Source: Oreocharis arfaki (taxonomy: Eukaryota > Chordata > Aves > Passeriformes > Paramythiidae). From it: a stretch of DNA of 64,000 nt. The translations under genes were made by a program, and so were the position numbers. Position 1 is the stretch's first letter, and each line of letters starts with the position of its first letter. Under the pieces are notes generated by a model that worked only from the letters and a program-made list of their open reading frames with translations, was not told where the DNA came from and made no database searches. The stretch covers positions 391,536 through 455,535 of the forward strand of contig VZRR01010831.1 in assembly GCA_013398015.1 (NCBI GenBank), written 5' to 3'. Below, piece after piece: positions 12,297-23,400 of the stretch.

Positions 12297-14473
12297 GTAT
12301 CAAGTTGTTCCCTTACCTTGCCGTACCTTCTGTTTCCTTAATTTATCTTAGCAATGATTAAAGTCCTCAAAGTTGTGGAACGACACAAAGCAGGCTCTGT
12401 GGAGATGAGTTAGTTGGCCAATTGAGCGATCAGAAGTGCAAATGGATGCAATTTCCAGTGTAGCTCTATAATTTATCACATGGAGGATATGTAATTTAGA
12501 AGCATGAATTGGATGCTGGAAAAGAAATTGCAAATGTTCTCATAAATAAAGCTGCCAAACTCTCATTGCCATGACTCATGGTGCTAAGTAATACTGAAAA
12601 CTCATACCTCCCCTCAGTTGAGTATTCATGTGTGAATATTCTGAATGTTTCACAAATTCTACAAAGATAATTATTACTTCAGGAGCACCACACTGGAAAA
12701 GTGTTATTCTACTACTGTTGAAAAAAAACCAAAATTATTTCCTGGAATAGAAATAATGTGAACTAACATTTCCACCTAGACACCATGACTAGCAAACTGA
12801 AAAGGGAGAAGTTTGTGAGTGGTTCAGGCCATAAAAATATCCTCACAAATAATCGCACGTAACGTTTTTGGGCAAAATAAAACCAAGGTGAAAAATCCGC
12901 CATTCATGAGTTAGAACTGAGGAACTTTGGTTCTAAATGTATTCATCAAAATACATAAAAAAACTCATTAAAAATGAGTTGAATTGCATCTGTCTTGTAT
13001 GATGCAAAGTCAGTCCTTGCAGAGACATGATGTAATTGTGTTGCTGGTGATACCCAAAGCATCCCCAGTGCTTGGTGATGTGTTTTTCCTAACGACTCTG
13101 CACTCAGACAGCCAGTGGAAATTCTCTGGATCAGGTTGGCAGGAAGTAAAAGCTGGGCAAAGAAATTTTACCCTCCTCTGCAATGGAGGATGTGGCTCAC
13201 TTGCATCACCAAGGCTCTGGGATGCTGGGGATGCACTTGAGTGCGACTATTTTGGGTGACTATTGTGTTTAGTGGGTCATTGCCAGTTTTCAGCCTTTGT
13301 GGTCTTTTTATAGGAAACAGAGAGATATTCAGTGACTTTTAACATTAATATGAATGTGAAGATTGACTATTGCCCAGTACCATTGTAGAGAAAATTTGTG
13401 TTATGTACATGTCTGTAACTCAGAATGTCTGAGGCCACTGTGTCTTTTTTTTCCAGGCCTCTGTCGCTAATTAGCCACTACAGATTTTTTCCAACTGTTA
13501 TGCTATAAAATATTTAAGAAAGTGAACAAGTTGCTTTTCTCTTTTAAGTGTGTATGGGCACATGTGTGTGTGTAAGCTGCCAAAAAAGAAAACAGGCTGG
13601 CCTGTATTTAGTGTCAGAGACAGTATCTGTGGTGATAGTAGTCCCTTACCTTCATAAGTCAGTCAAACCAATACGTACAAAGCATGAGGTGAAATCTGTG
13701 TTCTGCAGTGCTGGTAACTCCTAGGTGGCAGGATAAAGATTGTTTTCTTGCATTCACATTTATTACTTTTCTTCAGTGCTGTTCATCCTCTTTTTCTTGC
13801 AATGTAAAACTTGCATTCTCCTGTCCTACTGCTTCTTGAGGCTGACTTGAAACTATTGTAGTCCTCCCACATCAAAGCAGGAAATCTGGTGAGCCCACAC
13901 ACTAGAACACTTCCATGTGGACAGATCAGATGGATATCCATGGGTGTACCTGCATTAACATCTTCCACCCTCGAAAGCTAATGTTGTCATTGGCATTTGC
14001 TGCACTTGTTCACGTCAGGGAGTGGTTTGGGAAATTGTAAATTTGGTTCCTTTTGCAGGAAATTAAACCATAAAATGAGTTTCAGGAACGCACTTAATGC
14101 ACCAGTTTCAAAGATCCACAGTGAATTAATGTGCAATAACATCCTGCCCTCCCAAAACATCTGTAGTGCAATGTTAAAGCCCTCAGCACTAATGGTGTTA
14201 CTTGTCAGTCTGATCCTACTGTTCACCTGGGCATGGGATTATGTGATGAATAGGTTATCCCTACAGACCTATTTTTGTCATGAATGTCGGTGGCAAAAAT
14301 GATTTTTTAGAGTAATGCAGTCATCTGTTATTCTATTTTAAGAAGGGTATGGCTGTGATTTTTATTTTTCTCCTTAACTGAGGGTTGATTTGCTCCTTGC
14401 ACATAAATGCACGCTTACACTTAACATGCTTTATTTCCCTTTCTCTCTCCCTTATTTCGACTCAAACCTCCAG

Positions 14474-14749
14474 AACCACTAAAAGCCACCATCAGCCCGC
14501 GCAAAGTCAAAAGCAGTGTCGGTAGCCAAGTGTCCTTGTCCTGCAGCGTGACGGGAACCGAGGACCAGGAGCTGTCCTGGTACCGCAACGGGGAAATCAT
14601 CAACCCCGGCAACAACGTCCGCATCACCGGGGTCAACCGGGAGAACCTGATCATGGACGGCATGGCCAAGAGCGACGGCGGCGCCTACCAGTGCTTCGTG
14701 CGCAAGGACAAGATGTCAGCTCAAGACTATGTCCAGGTGGTACTGGAAG
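14474..14749 (+). CDS. DSCAM: DSCAM exon: Ig4
   Basis: A 276-bp phase 1-1 exon encoding Ig4. It begins by completing Gln, then PLKATISPRKVKSSVGSQ. The first Cys is in VSLSCSVTG (codon 14542-14544), the Trp in LSWYRNG, and the second Cys in DGGAYQCFV (codon 14692-14694). It ends DYVQVVLE plus one base, with donor GTCAGT. The DxGxYxC motif and spacing are canonical for an I-set Ig domain. In arthropod Dscam1 Ig1-Ig4 fold into a horseshoe needed for homophilic binding. The codon third positions are strongly G/C, and many CpGs contrast with the flanking intron. An antisense LTR-like copy starts 41 bp past the donor. Confidence 0.97.
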
Positions 14750-17059
14750 GTCAGTCTCTACCTGTCTGGCAATTCTGCTTTCCAAAATAACGCTCAAGTC
14801 GCCGTTGGTGCCGTCGTTTTAGGGTGGCGATGCCTTAAAGATCTAGAAATGGAACAACACGCTTCCGGGACAATATTAGTATAGGAGGGAATATCAAAGC
14901 TGGTCTTCGGTTGGAGGCCTCCAGGGGCAGATATGGAAAAATGCCCACCCCATATAGGGCAAATACATTTTATAAGTTTAGCATATCTGTGTAAATGACA
15001 AGAATTCCCAATTAGAACCACAGGTAATGAGGCAATTCTCCCCCTTGGTTCCACCTCCTCTGGAGCCCCTCTTTCTTGCTACCAGCTGTACAAGCTGGAC
15101 TTTGTTCATGAGAGTCTTGGGAAGGTAGCTTGTCCTTGGTTCCCAGAAAAAAGCAGGATGGGACTGGGGCCTTTGGAACGCGTTTTGTCTTTTTATCAGG
15201 GTAGGAGAAGTACTGGAGTTAGCTAGGTACTATGTAACTGTACAATAACAGCCTACAGAGTTAGGAATATGTATGAAGAACATATAAAAGCAAAAATCAT
15301 TTTGGCATCAGCGGAGCTTAAAAAAGAGAGAGTACTCATGAAGTGTCCATGGGGTTTGTTGTGCCCCACTCATAATAGAATGGAAAAATGGATTTAAAAA
15401 CAGAAGTCCTTCCCAAGCAGGTGTCTATTAAAAATCCAAACATTGCTTTTCTGGTTGGGTGTACTGGCTGAAGACTCGGAGATCATCTTAAATATCGGAT
15501 ACAATATTCTACATGCTAATCAAGTGAGGAAAGTCATCAGTTTTCACAGAGGCGGCTCGCTAATGAGGCTGTGGTGCAGGCATGGCATGGACACTATTTT
15601 TAGAGTCTCCACAGAAGAAGAAGAGATTACCTGCCTGGACCGAGTTACCTCGGCAACCATCTCCCGTGACTAGGAAAGCCTAAAGAGCATATTGATAATC
15701 TATCATGGTGTCGGGAGAGTGCAGGTTATCAGAGAGCAACAGCAGGGAAGATTTCAAAGACACTCAGGTCTCACTGGGAAAATAATGTCTGCTTTCATCT
15801 CAAAAAAAAGGCCTTCACTTGAATTTTAAAAAGGGGGGAAAAAAAGAGGAGGAGGGGTGGCAGAGGTGCATAGTGTGCGCGCTCACAGATTTATTGGTCC
15901 TGTGTCAGCTCCCTTTCAGGATAAAAAGCTTATTTTGGTGTTGCTGCTGTTCTGTTTTCTGAGGGGTGACAGTATCCAGTACACCACAAAGGAAAGGAAG
16001 AGAGTCAGGAATGAAAATAAATAAATAAATTAGAAACTCTGTCACATAACCAATGGGACAGAAATGAAAGAGAGGGGGGCAGAGGAAAAAAAAAAAGAAA
16101 TCAAATAAAATCAAATGCTCTTCCAGGGATGCTGAGGCCTTTCAGCATTCTGAGAGTTCCAGTGCTTATCTTGTTACCATGTGGCAAGCAAGGGACTTTT
16201 GCAGCCCTGCTTTTAAAGTATCATTTTCAAAGGAAAGCAAACATGCATTGCATGACCACAGAAAGAACCTCCTGACTAACAGCAGGGCGTCAGCACTCCT
16301 AAATGTTACCCCACTGAACTCTCCAGAGAGGTGGGTATTTAATCCTACTCCCTGCTTACAAAGTTTCTGTGCCCACATATTTTCTTTATGCATTTCCCTG
16401 GTAGAGGCTGATTATTTTGGGAGACAGTTCACGAGATAAAGTGTTTGAATGGTCTCGTTCAGGGAAATATTTATCTGTAGCACAAAATGATCACAGAAAG
16501 AAATTGGCATCACTGCTGTTACTGGCAATGTGTATTCAGAAAAGCTTAATTTAATACTTTCCTAAATGGGGCATTGTTTGTCAGGACTAAACTGCTGTGT
16601 GAAATCAGTCTATGCAAGTTGTGCCTGGCTCTTGGCAACAGGATTCATCCTTAACTTCCCAAGGAGCTAAAATCTACCAGGAGAAGAGAATCTCCAATAT
16701 GTTGAGGTTTTGCTGTCTGTCTTTTATAACGAACTGCATATGGTTTTTTAAACTTTTCTGCAGGAACTCTGAAGTTCACGGAGATGCCTGATCCATCTAT
16801 TCAAGTGCTTTTCCTACAGCAGAGCCACTACCAGGTTTCTCAGGAGATGAAAAAGAAACTTGCCATAAGCAAAGGGTCATTTAAGTCCTCTACTGGCAGA
16901 ATTTCTCTTCCTCTCTCAATAATTAGGGTTACATCCTGGAAAACAATTGTTTGCGTTGCTTCTAAAAATGATCTTGGCTCATGGGATAGGCTCCAGGATA
17001 GAGTGGACAAGCTTTACACCATGCAAACACTGTTTTCCTGCTCTTTTTTCCCTCGGCAG
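14750..17059 (+). other. DSCAM: Intron, Ig4 to Ig5 exons (2310 bp)
   Basis: Phase-1 intron with donor GTCAGT and acceptor CCCTCGGCAG. The first quarter is the antisense LTR-like copy (14791-15310). A non-repetitive block at 15440-15690 with scattered CpGs could be conserved regulatory sequence. Purine-rich runs at 15830-15860 and 16066-16105 and an ATAA run near 16018-16031 are low-complexity. Nothing else was recognised. Confidence 0.92.
14791..15310 (-). mobile_element. LTR-like unit E, antisense (520 bp), related to unit D
   Basis: In minus orientation it begins TGATGCCAAAATG, has an ACTTATAAAATG TATA-like box near 14970, and ends CACCAACGGCGACTTGAGCG. It matches unit D (11813-12296) at both ends and in several internal blocks. 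The two copies have the same orientation, but an intact DSCAM exon lies between them and no viral frames are seen, so they are best read as separate solitary LTRs rather than the ends of one provirus. Confidence 0.62.
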
Positions 17060-17356
17060 ACGGAACCCCCAAAATCATCTCTGCCTTCAGCGAGAAAGTG
17101 GTGAGCCCAGGAGAGCCGGTGTCCCTGATGTGCAACGTGAAGGGGACTCCCCTGCCCACGATCACCTGGACGCTGGACGAGGATCCCATCGTGAAGGACG
17201 GCAGCCACCGGATCAGCCAGATCATCACGTCCGAGGGCAACGTGGTCAGTTACCTGAACATCTCCAACACTCAGGTCCGGGACGGGGGCGTTTATCGCTG
17301 CACCGCCAACAACTCTGCGGGAGTCGTCCTGTACCAGGCTCGAATAAACGTAAGAG
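17060..17356 (+). CDS. DSCAM: DSCAM exon: Ig5
   Basis: A 297-bp phase 1-1 exon, the longest in the window, encoding Ig5. It begins by completing Asp, then GTPKIISAFSEKVVSPGEP. The first Cys is in VSLMCNVKG (codon 17131-17133), the Trp in ITWTLDEDP, and the second Cys in DGGVYRCTANN (codon 17299-17301). It ends QARINVR plus one base. N-glycosylation sequons are visible at NIS (in YLNISNT) and NNS. The acceptor is strong. The donor GTGCTT is weak after GT, but the R-G junction it creates matches the known protein. Base use is GC-rich. Human differences recalled are few and conservative. Confidence 0.97.
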
Positions 17357-18175
17357 GTGCTTGTCAAATCAGCTCCTCAAAAAAAACACACATAACTCAT
17401 TGTAGTGGAGAAGAAGATTGTTGCATGTGATGAGATGATTCTTGGAATGCCAAAAAAAACCAACTTACTGTTTTTTTCCTCTCCTTCTCTCCCCCGCTCT
17501 CTTTTCCCACCCTGCCTCTCCAGCCCCATCTAGAAAGTGTATGGTATGGTTAAATGTTGGAAGAACCCTTTGCCTTGTGTCCTTTAGTCTATTTTTCCTA
17601 TACTCATCTCTACTAGTTCACAGTCTCTTTGCTTTAGTCCTGCTGTGCATGTTTTGTTTTCCTTTTCCTTTCCTCCTTTACTTGTCCAACATCCATTGTA
17701 TTTATTCATGTATACAGAACTTTAGCTCGAATTTCCGGCTCTACATGGCATAATACCCATCCTCATGGTATTCTACTTTATATACATAGCAAATGAAAAA
17801 GCTAACTGTGTCAGTGTTCTCATGTGTAACAGGATTCTAGCTTCGTATCAGTGTTAGTATTTCACATTAATTAAATCACACTCAGCCTTTTAATTTGTAA
17901 CACAGCAGCGATTTTATCAGGCAAGTGTTGGATAACACAAATATATACCCCCCCATAATTAGTATGGATGCTGCAGGGTAAGGAAAAAACTAGAGCATAC
18001 AAAGATTAGGGAAACTGCTTAAGTAGCTCTTAAAAGGAAAAATCTGTCAAATGCTGAGAAGCGCGGTGTGAGCCGCATCCGTTAACACTTGTACATCCAG
18101 AAACAATTCAGACATCCCCTCGAGCAGACGTGCCTCTAAATTGTCTTCAAGAGTTTCCTTCTTCTGCCTCCTCAG
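17357..18175 (+). other. DSCAM: Intron, Ig5 to Ig6 exons (819 bp)
   Basis: The shortest intron in the window, phase 1, with donor GTGCTT and acceptor TGCCTCCTCAG. It contains a long pyrimidine tract (about 17470-17520) ending in CAG at 17521-17523, a good-looking acceptor that the gene does not appear to use. The rest is AT-rich with no gene or repeat. Confidence 0.93.
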
Positions 18176-18451
18176 GGCCGGCGAGCATTCGGCCGATGAA
18201 GAACATCACAGCCATCGCCGGGCGCGACACCTACATCCACTGCCGGGTGATCGGGTACCCCTACTACTCCATCAAGTGGTACAAGAACTCCAACCTGCTC
18301 CCCTTCAACCACCGCCAAGTGGCGTTCGAGAACAACGGCACGCTGAAGCTCTCGGACGTGCAGAAGGAGGTGGACGAGGGCGAGTACACCTGCAATGTCC
18401 TGGTCCAGCCCCAGCTGTCCACCAGCCAGAGCGTGCACGTGACGGTGAAAG
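18176..18451 (+). CDS. DSCAM: DSCAM exon: Ig6
   Basis: A 276-bp phase 1-1 exon encoding Ig6. It begins by completing Gly, then PASIRPMKNITAIAGRD. The first Cys is in YIHCRVIG (codon 18241-18243), the Trp in IKWYKNSN, and the second Cys in DEGEYTCNV (codon 18391-18393). It ends SVHVTVK plus one base, with a good donor GTGAGG. Sequons are NIT and NGT. As far as I can recall the human protein, this domain is identical along its whole length, pointing to very strong constraint. The exon carries about 20 CpGs in 276 bp and is the most GC-rich coding segment here. Confidence 0.98.
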
Positions 18452-18666
18452 GTGAGGGCAGCTGGGAAGAGCAGAGCCCAGCTAACTGCTGGGTCGTGCG
18501 CGGAATGGCGCACGTAGGGTTGTCCTGGCGGTCGGATAGTGAGCGCTCAGGGAGGTTGATCCAGATTTGTGGTTATTTTTAATGATGACACAGGGCTAGT
18601 CAGTCGTTGTGTCTTGTTCTCTCCTGACTTTCACCCTCCTTGGCTTGACTCGCAAAATGTTACCTT

Positions 18667-18686
18667 CTTGTTGTTGTTGTTGTTGC
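18667..18686 (+). repeat. TTG trinucleotide microsatellite
   Basis: A run of TTG units (about six) within the Ig6-Ig7 intron. Short and uninterrupted, so probably length-variable between individuals. Confidence 0.85.
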
Positions 18687-20391
18687 CTCTAAGTGGGGGC
18701 CGTGCAGCTCAAGTTTTCTTTGAGCACTTTTCACTACAAATAAATCAGGAAATTAATGGTTTGTCACCCATGTTCCACTGGTGACTGTTTCTCTACTGGA
18801 TAACAAAGCCCAAATTTTCATTTAGCCAGTGACTTCACAGCTTTTAAAACATGAGATGAGAATTTTAATGTCTGTATTCCTGCCACTAAGCAGAGACAGA
18901 AACTAACAGCATTAACCTTGCTTTCCTCATATTAAGTGATTATCTGAGTGCTCTTCATGCTTAGGAAGGTAACACTTCAAATAAATGTGACTTGAAATTC
19001 TAATAGGATGCTTCAAATCTATTCGAATAGTCCAAAACAAGGATGTTCAGATGGCCCTGAAAGGCTTCAGCAAGAGATTGAGAATAGGAATTTTTTAGCA
19101 TTGTGTCCTGACTGTTCTGACATTGGCAATGTTCAGACCTATTCATGAGGATACAAAAGACAGAAAACCTGATTGCAGTAGCACCTAGTTTTGAGCAATG
19201 GGGCCACTAAATACTGCACTTCATGTGAACCTGTAGGAAGAATTGAGGTATAATTTCACTGTTCCTGAAGTTATTAGAAAATTTTCCTGTGCTTTTTTTT
19301 TTGAGGGATAGGAGAGGAAGGAAGGGAGGTTGAATCTCGTATCCATTCTCAGATAAGATGCAGAGAACAGTAAGGTGAAATGACTTTGTTATGGGCATCT
19401 GATCTCTTAACTTCCTTCTGCTCTGTTAGTTTTGCCCTTAGCAGTCTGGAGTGATGCAATTGCTAGGTTTTTTTTTCAAGAGTTTAGGGGATTAGCGTTA
19501 AGCCATGAGCAATTTGGACTCTGAAAGGCAAGACATCTCACACACCTGAGACCATCAGGGGCACTGGTCACAAGCTATGGCATAAAAAGCTACTGCCACC
19601 TCTTGTTTTCCTGTGTGTTGTGCCTTGCTTGACATGACAATGATACCACAGATCTGTTGACAGAGTTTAGGAACTGAACGACAAATCAGTCACTGTGTTG
19701 CTGCTGCACTAACAGGCCACCATGGAAATTCTGGTGGGCAAAAGCTGCCTCTTAAATGATACATTTTCCAAATGACTGCCAAAATGAATGTAGCCAGACA
19801 AGACAAATCCAGCAATCACAGCCATTGAGATCAAAACAACACCAGTCACTGAGAACACTGGCCGGTATCTCAGGTGAAGTGCTGCTTTTTCTTCCATTAG
19901 GTTACATTTATTTTTTTTAACAACTGCTTTTTAAAGTTGGCAGCCCTCTGCCACATTTACTTTCCACTTTCCAAATCCTCCAGTATGTGAAGCATCATGG
20001 TTCTGTCCTGGATGAAGACTTGCTAAAAGCAGCTTTTAAATAAAGACATGCAACACCACGAGCGTGCCATCAAATACAAGAGTGCTGTCCACTCTGTGGA
20101 GTATTTTGAGGTTTACAAACATCCAGATGAAAGTGAAATCATCCTTCAGAAATGATGATAAGGTCACAGATAGGAGAACAGAAATTTTCTTGGCAGTAAT
20201 TCTAAATGAACTCCCGGCTGCCAGAGAACCTGAGTGGGGCTTTCAGAGCCTTGCTGTGCATCCTCCCACCTGGCAGGCTCTGGGAAAGCCAAAAGCTTGG
20301 GAGCTGGGCATTTCTGTGCTATTCGACCCTAGATCCTCTACTTCTTTGCCCTGCTGTTCAGAAGAATCAGTGAGACACCACATGAAATCCG

Positions 20392-20433
20392 TTGTCATTC
20401 CTGGCTTGTCATTCCTGTCTTGTCATTCCTGCC
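20392..20433 (+). repeat. 14-bp minisatellite, three copies
   Basis: Three adjacent copies of TTGTCATTCCTGNC (20392-20405, 20406-20419, 20420-20433) differ only at the 13th base. Intronic, with no coding role. Confidence 0.9.
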
Positions 20434-23400
20434 CTGCCCTTTCCCCCCAGCCCTTGCCTGCCCCTTGTCTCTGTCCCAAAATCTGGATTTGGAAGCCAGC
20501 AGTCCCATAAGCTGGCTGCTGGGAGCTGAGTGGATGAGCTGGCAGGAAAACATGCAGGTTTCTGCTTGGCAGATATAACTCCCATGGAACCGCGCCTGAG
20601 TCCTAACAGAGCTTTTTGGAAATCAAGCCATCTTGGCATTATTTTTTCTTTTTTTTTTTTGGTATTTAGACAAATGATTTGTTGAGTTCTGAGTTCTGAC
20701 AAAAAGCCATGAACACTACCCACCCCGTAATGCACAAGTAACAGAGGGAGACTACACCTGTACTTACACACTTAATTTCTGTGTTCCATACCTGCTGACC
20801 ACTCGCCTTTGCAGCTGTAATAACCCCTTTTCAGCCCATTTTCCTTTGGCCTATGTTAGGAGTAATTTTCTTTTTAGCTTTTTTTTTTTTTTGTAAAGTA
20901 AACTGAACCCCCTTTCTCCTCCCTCCTGCAAAGTGGGAACAGAAGTTACTGACATCATCAGAAGTAATAGAGATTAGCCTTGCTAAGGATACTGCACAGG
21001 TCCTTGCCAAGAACAGAATTATTCTTAGCAGCACCAGTTTTTTCCTCTGTGTTCAGCCCAGCCCTTGTGGTTTGCCAGAGGGGTTTGGATACATCTGCCA
21101 AAGGCAGAGGACTATTGAAGTCAGAGATCCTAAAGAGAAGAATATTCTGTAGAAGATGCAGGTTTTCTGTTCATTCCTTCTCAGAAGGACCAGTCCTCCT
21201 CATTTTTCTTTAGCTCATCCTTGCCCAAGTCCTGGCTCTTCTCCTCTGGTTCCCAAAATCAATCTGAACTCAAAGTCTTTATCATCTCAGTTCTCATTTC
21301 CACACTGCCTTGTTCTCAAGACTCAAATCTACCCTTTCCCTTTGGATACCCCAACATTTTTCCCAGCCTCCAGTTTCAGTCTTCTCTGCCAACCTTCAAG
21401 TTCAAGCAGCAGAGTGACAAATCTGCCCTGATTTCTGAAATCTCACCAGACTGCCCCTGCCCCAGTGGCTGGAACTGACTAGGATGTGTTCAGTGCTGCC
21501 TGGACCCTGTTTGTCTGCAAAATGTCCTCTCAGGATATGATCAAGAAGAGAATTTGTTTATTTATTGACTTGGGTTTGCTCAGACTGCAAAATTTGGGCA
21601 CCATTGTGATGACTTTTTATAGGGATAGCAAGAACATCTGGTGATGGTGCCATCACTGGAAATCCATGCTGCCAAATCCATGGGGCAGATGGCACCTCTC
21701 AGGTTCTCAAAATACCTTTTTTTTTGGTTTTATGGTAGAATTGGTGTTTACCATGCCTCAGTTTTCCCCCTCTCCCACCTTATTCTTGGAAATGGCCAAA
21801 GAATTGTAGCTGAAACCTTCCAGCTGAAATGACTCAGCCTTAGGCAGACACCTGGCCTGGAAAACTGCTACCCAAACAAAAGTCAAACTGCAAGCAAATG
21901 AAAATAGTCTTATCATGGGAAGTGTTGGCAAACAAAAAAGAGGTTATATTACCCACCCTACCTCTAATTTTAGTATTCCTATTGAAAAAAAAGCCACATT
22001 AAAGTGGAAAGATGTTAAAATAATAAAGCAGCATCTCTTCTACAGCATTTTAGTAGATCTCAGAGCATTTTGAGAACAGGAGTGAGTTATTATCTCCATT
22101 TTTTTATTATGCAATTTATAGTAATAGTTTTCCCAGCTACAGTAAAAACCAGCAGTAGTAAGTGATTATTTTCTTGTCATCAGTCTCATGGGACACATTC
22201 TCATGTAAACAGCCTGCTGCTATTCACACTTCTCCAACAGGAATTAATTGAAAAAGAAGCCCCTGAGAGGGAAGGGTACAGCATCATTGAAATAAAAAGT
22301 GTGGTGTTCAAAAGGACTCTTTCTGATCTTGTAGAGCTTATGTATTTCATTGATTTAGAAGGGTTCTTGTTGCCTTATACGAAGTGAGCACCTCACCAGT
22401 TGTGAACCACAAAAAGGAGTTGTACCAGCCTTGTTTCATGTTGGAACACAAGCAAACCAAACAGAGGCTACTTTTAAATAACTTCATGTTGCAACTGCCT
22501 GAATAGATTCTCCTCCTCTTACCTGGGAAGTGCTTGGCTTTTTCTCATACCTGAAATACTTTTGGTGAATTTACGTTGCAAATCAGTTCAGGGAGAGCTG
22601 GTTTAGGTAGTGAAAAATATGCAGGCAGAAAAGAGAAAATACATCAGGAGAAATCTTTGCAGGGTTCTCGGGACCGTGGTGCATTCTGCCATCACTCAAT
22701 CTGCTAATCTGTGCATGCTCCAGCCTGGAAGCCTGGATTATGGCAAGTGGAGTTCAGCTTCATGCACATATCTCAGATCTTATCTGTCCCACTGACTGAC
22801 TTTGCCAATAAATTGAACCAGAAAAAGCTTCTGGCCTTGACATCTTTCAGATATTTCTTTCATTTTATCCCTTCCTGCCTTTTTTCCACTCCTCCACGCT
22901 ATGTGGTTTTGGATCCCTTCAAACTTGTCATGACTTCCTTGGGAAGAAATGCTCAGATCTCTCAAAGTGACTGAAATTGTCACCTACAGGAATCACACCA
23001 GGGCCCTGTGGTCAGAGTGAATGAGAATGTGCCATTGTGCAAAAAATCCTGAAAAATGCACTTGGGAATTCCTCTCAGGTCACATCGTGGGCATGGGGAG
23101 TAGTTTTGGGGAGCAAGTGGTGGCGGGGTCTGATTTAAAGGAAGGTGCACTTTGATAGGGACGTCTCAAGTGTGTCTAACCTGTAGAAATTCCTGAAGAG
23201 AAGACGGAAACAGGCTGATATTCTTGACAGATCCGTGTAAATGTGTAATTTTTTTTTTTTTTGCCATTTAACATACAGCAGCTCGAGGTCAGCCTTGCAT
23301 TAAAAATACCTGGCTTACGTTCCTTGAAGTCTCACAAGTGTTGTGTGGATGATGCTGCCGTGTCTTATTTTGCACCAGCACACTTCTGATATAATTTCTG

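Larger units (their letters stand above)
10403..14473 (+). other. DSCAM: Intron, Ig3 to Ig4 exons (4071 bp)
   Basis: Phase-1 intron with donor GTAGGT and acceptor AACCTCCAG. Its first 1.9 kb is almost entirely antisense LTR-like sequence (10455-12296). From 12300 to 14473 I see AT-rich single-copy sequence with no gene and no clear repeat apart from short T and A runs and a small GT-rich stretch near 13565. Confidence 0.92.

Noticed and set aside
11813..15310. A complete provirus between LTR-like units D and E
   Set aside because: The bracketed sequence contains ordinary intron and the intact Ig4 exon, with no gag, pol or env frames.
17442..17753. A 103-codon hydrophobic + strand frame
   Set aside because: It arises from a T/C-rich intron stretch, which encodes Leu, Phe and Ser by composition alone, and it has no family resemblance.
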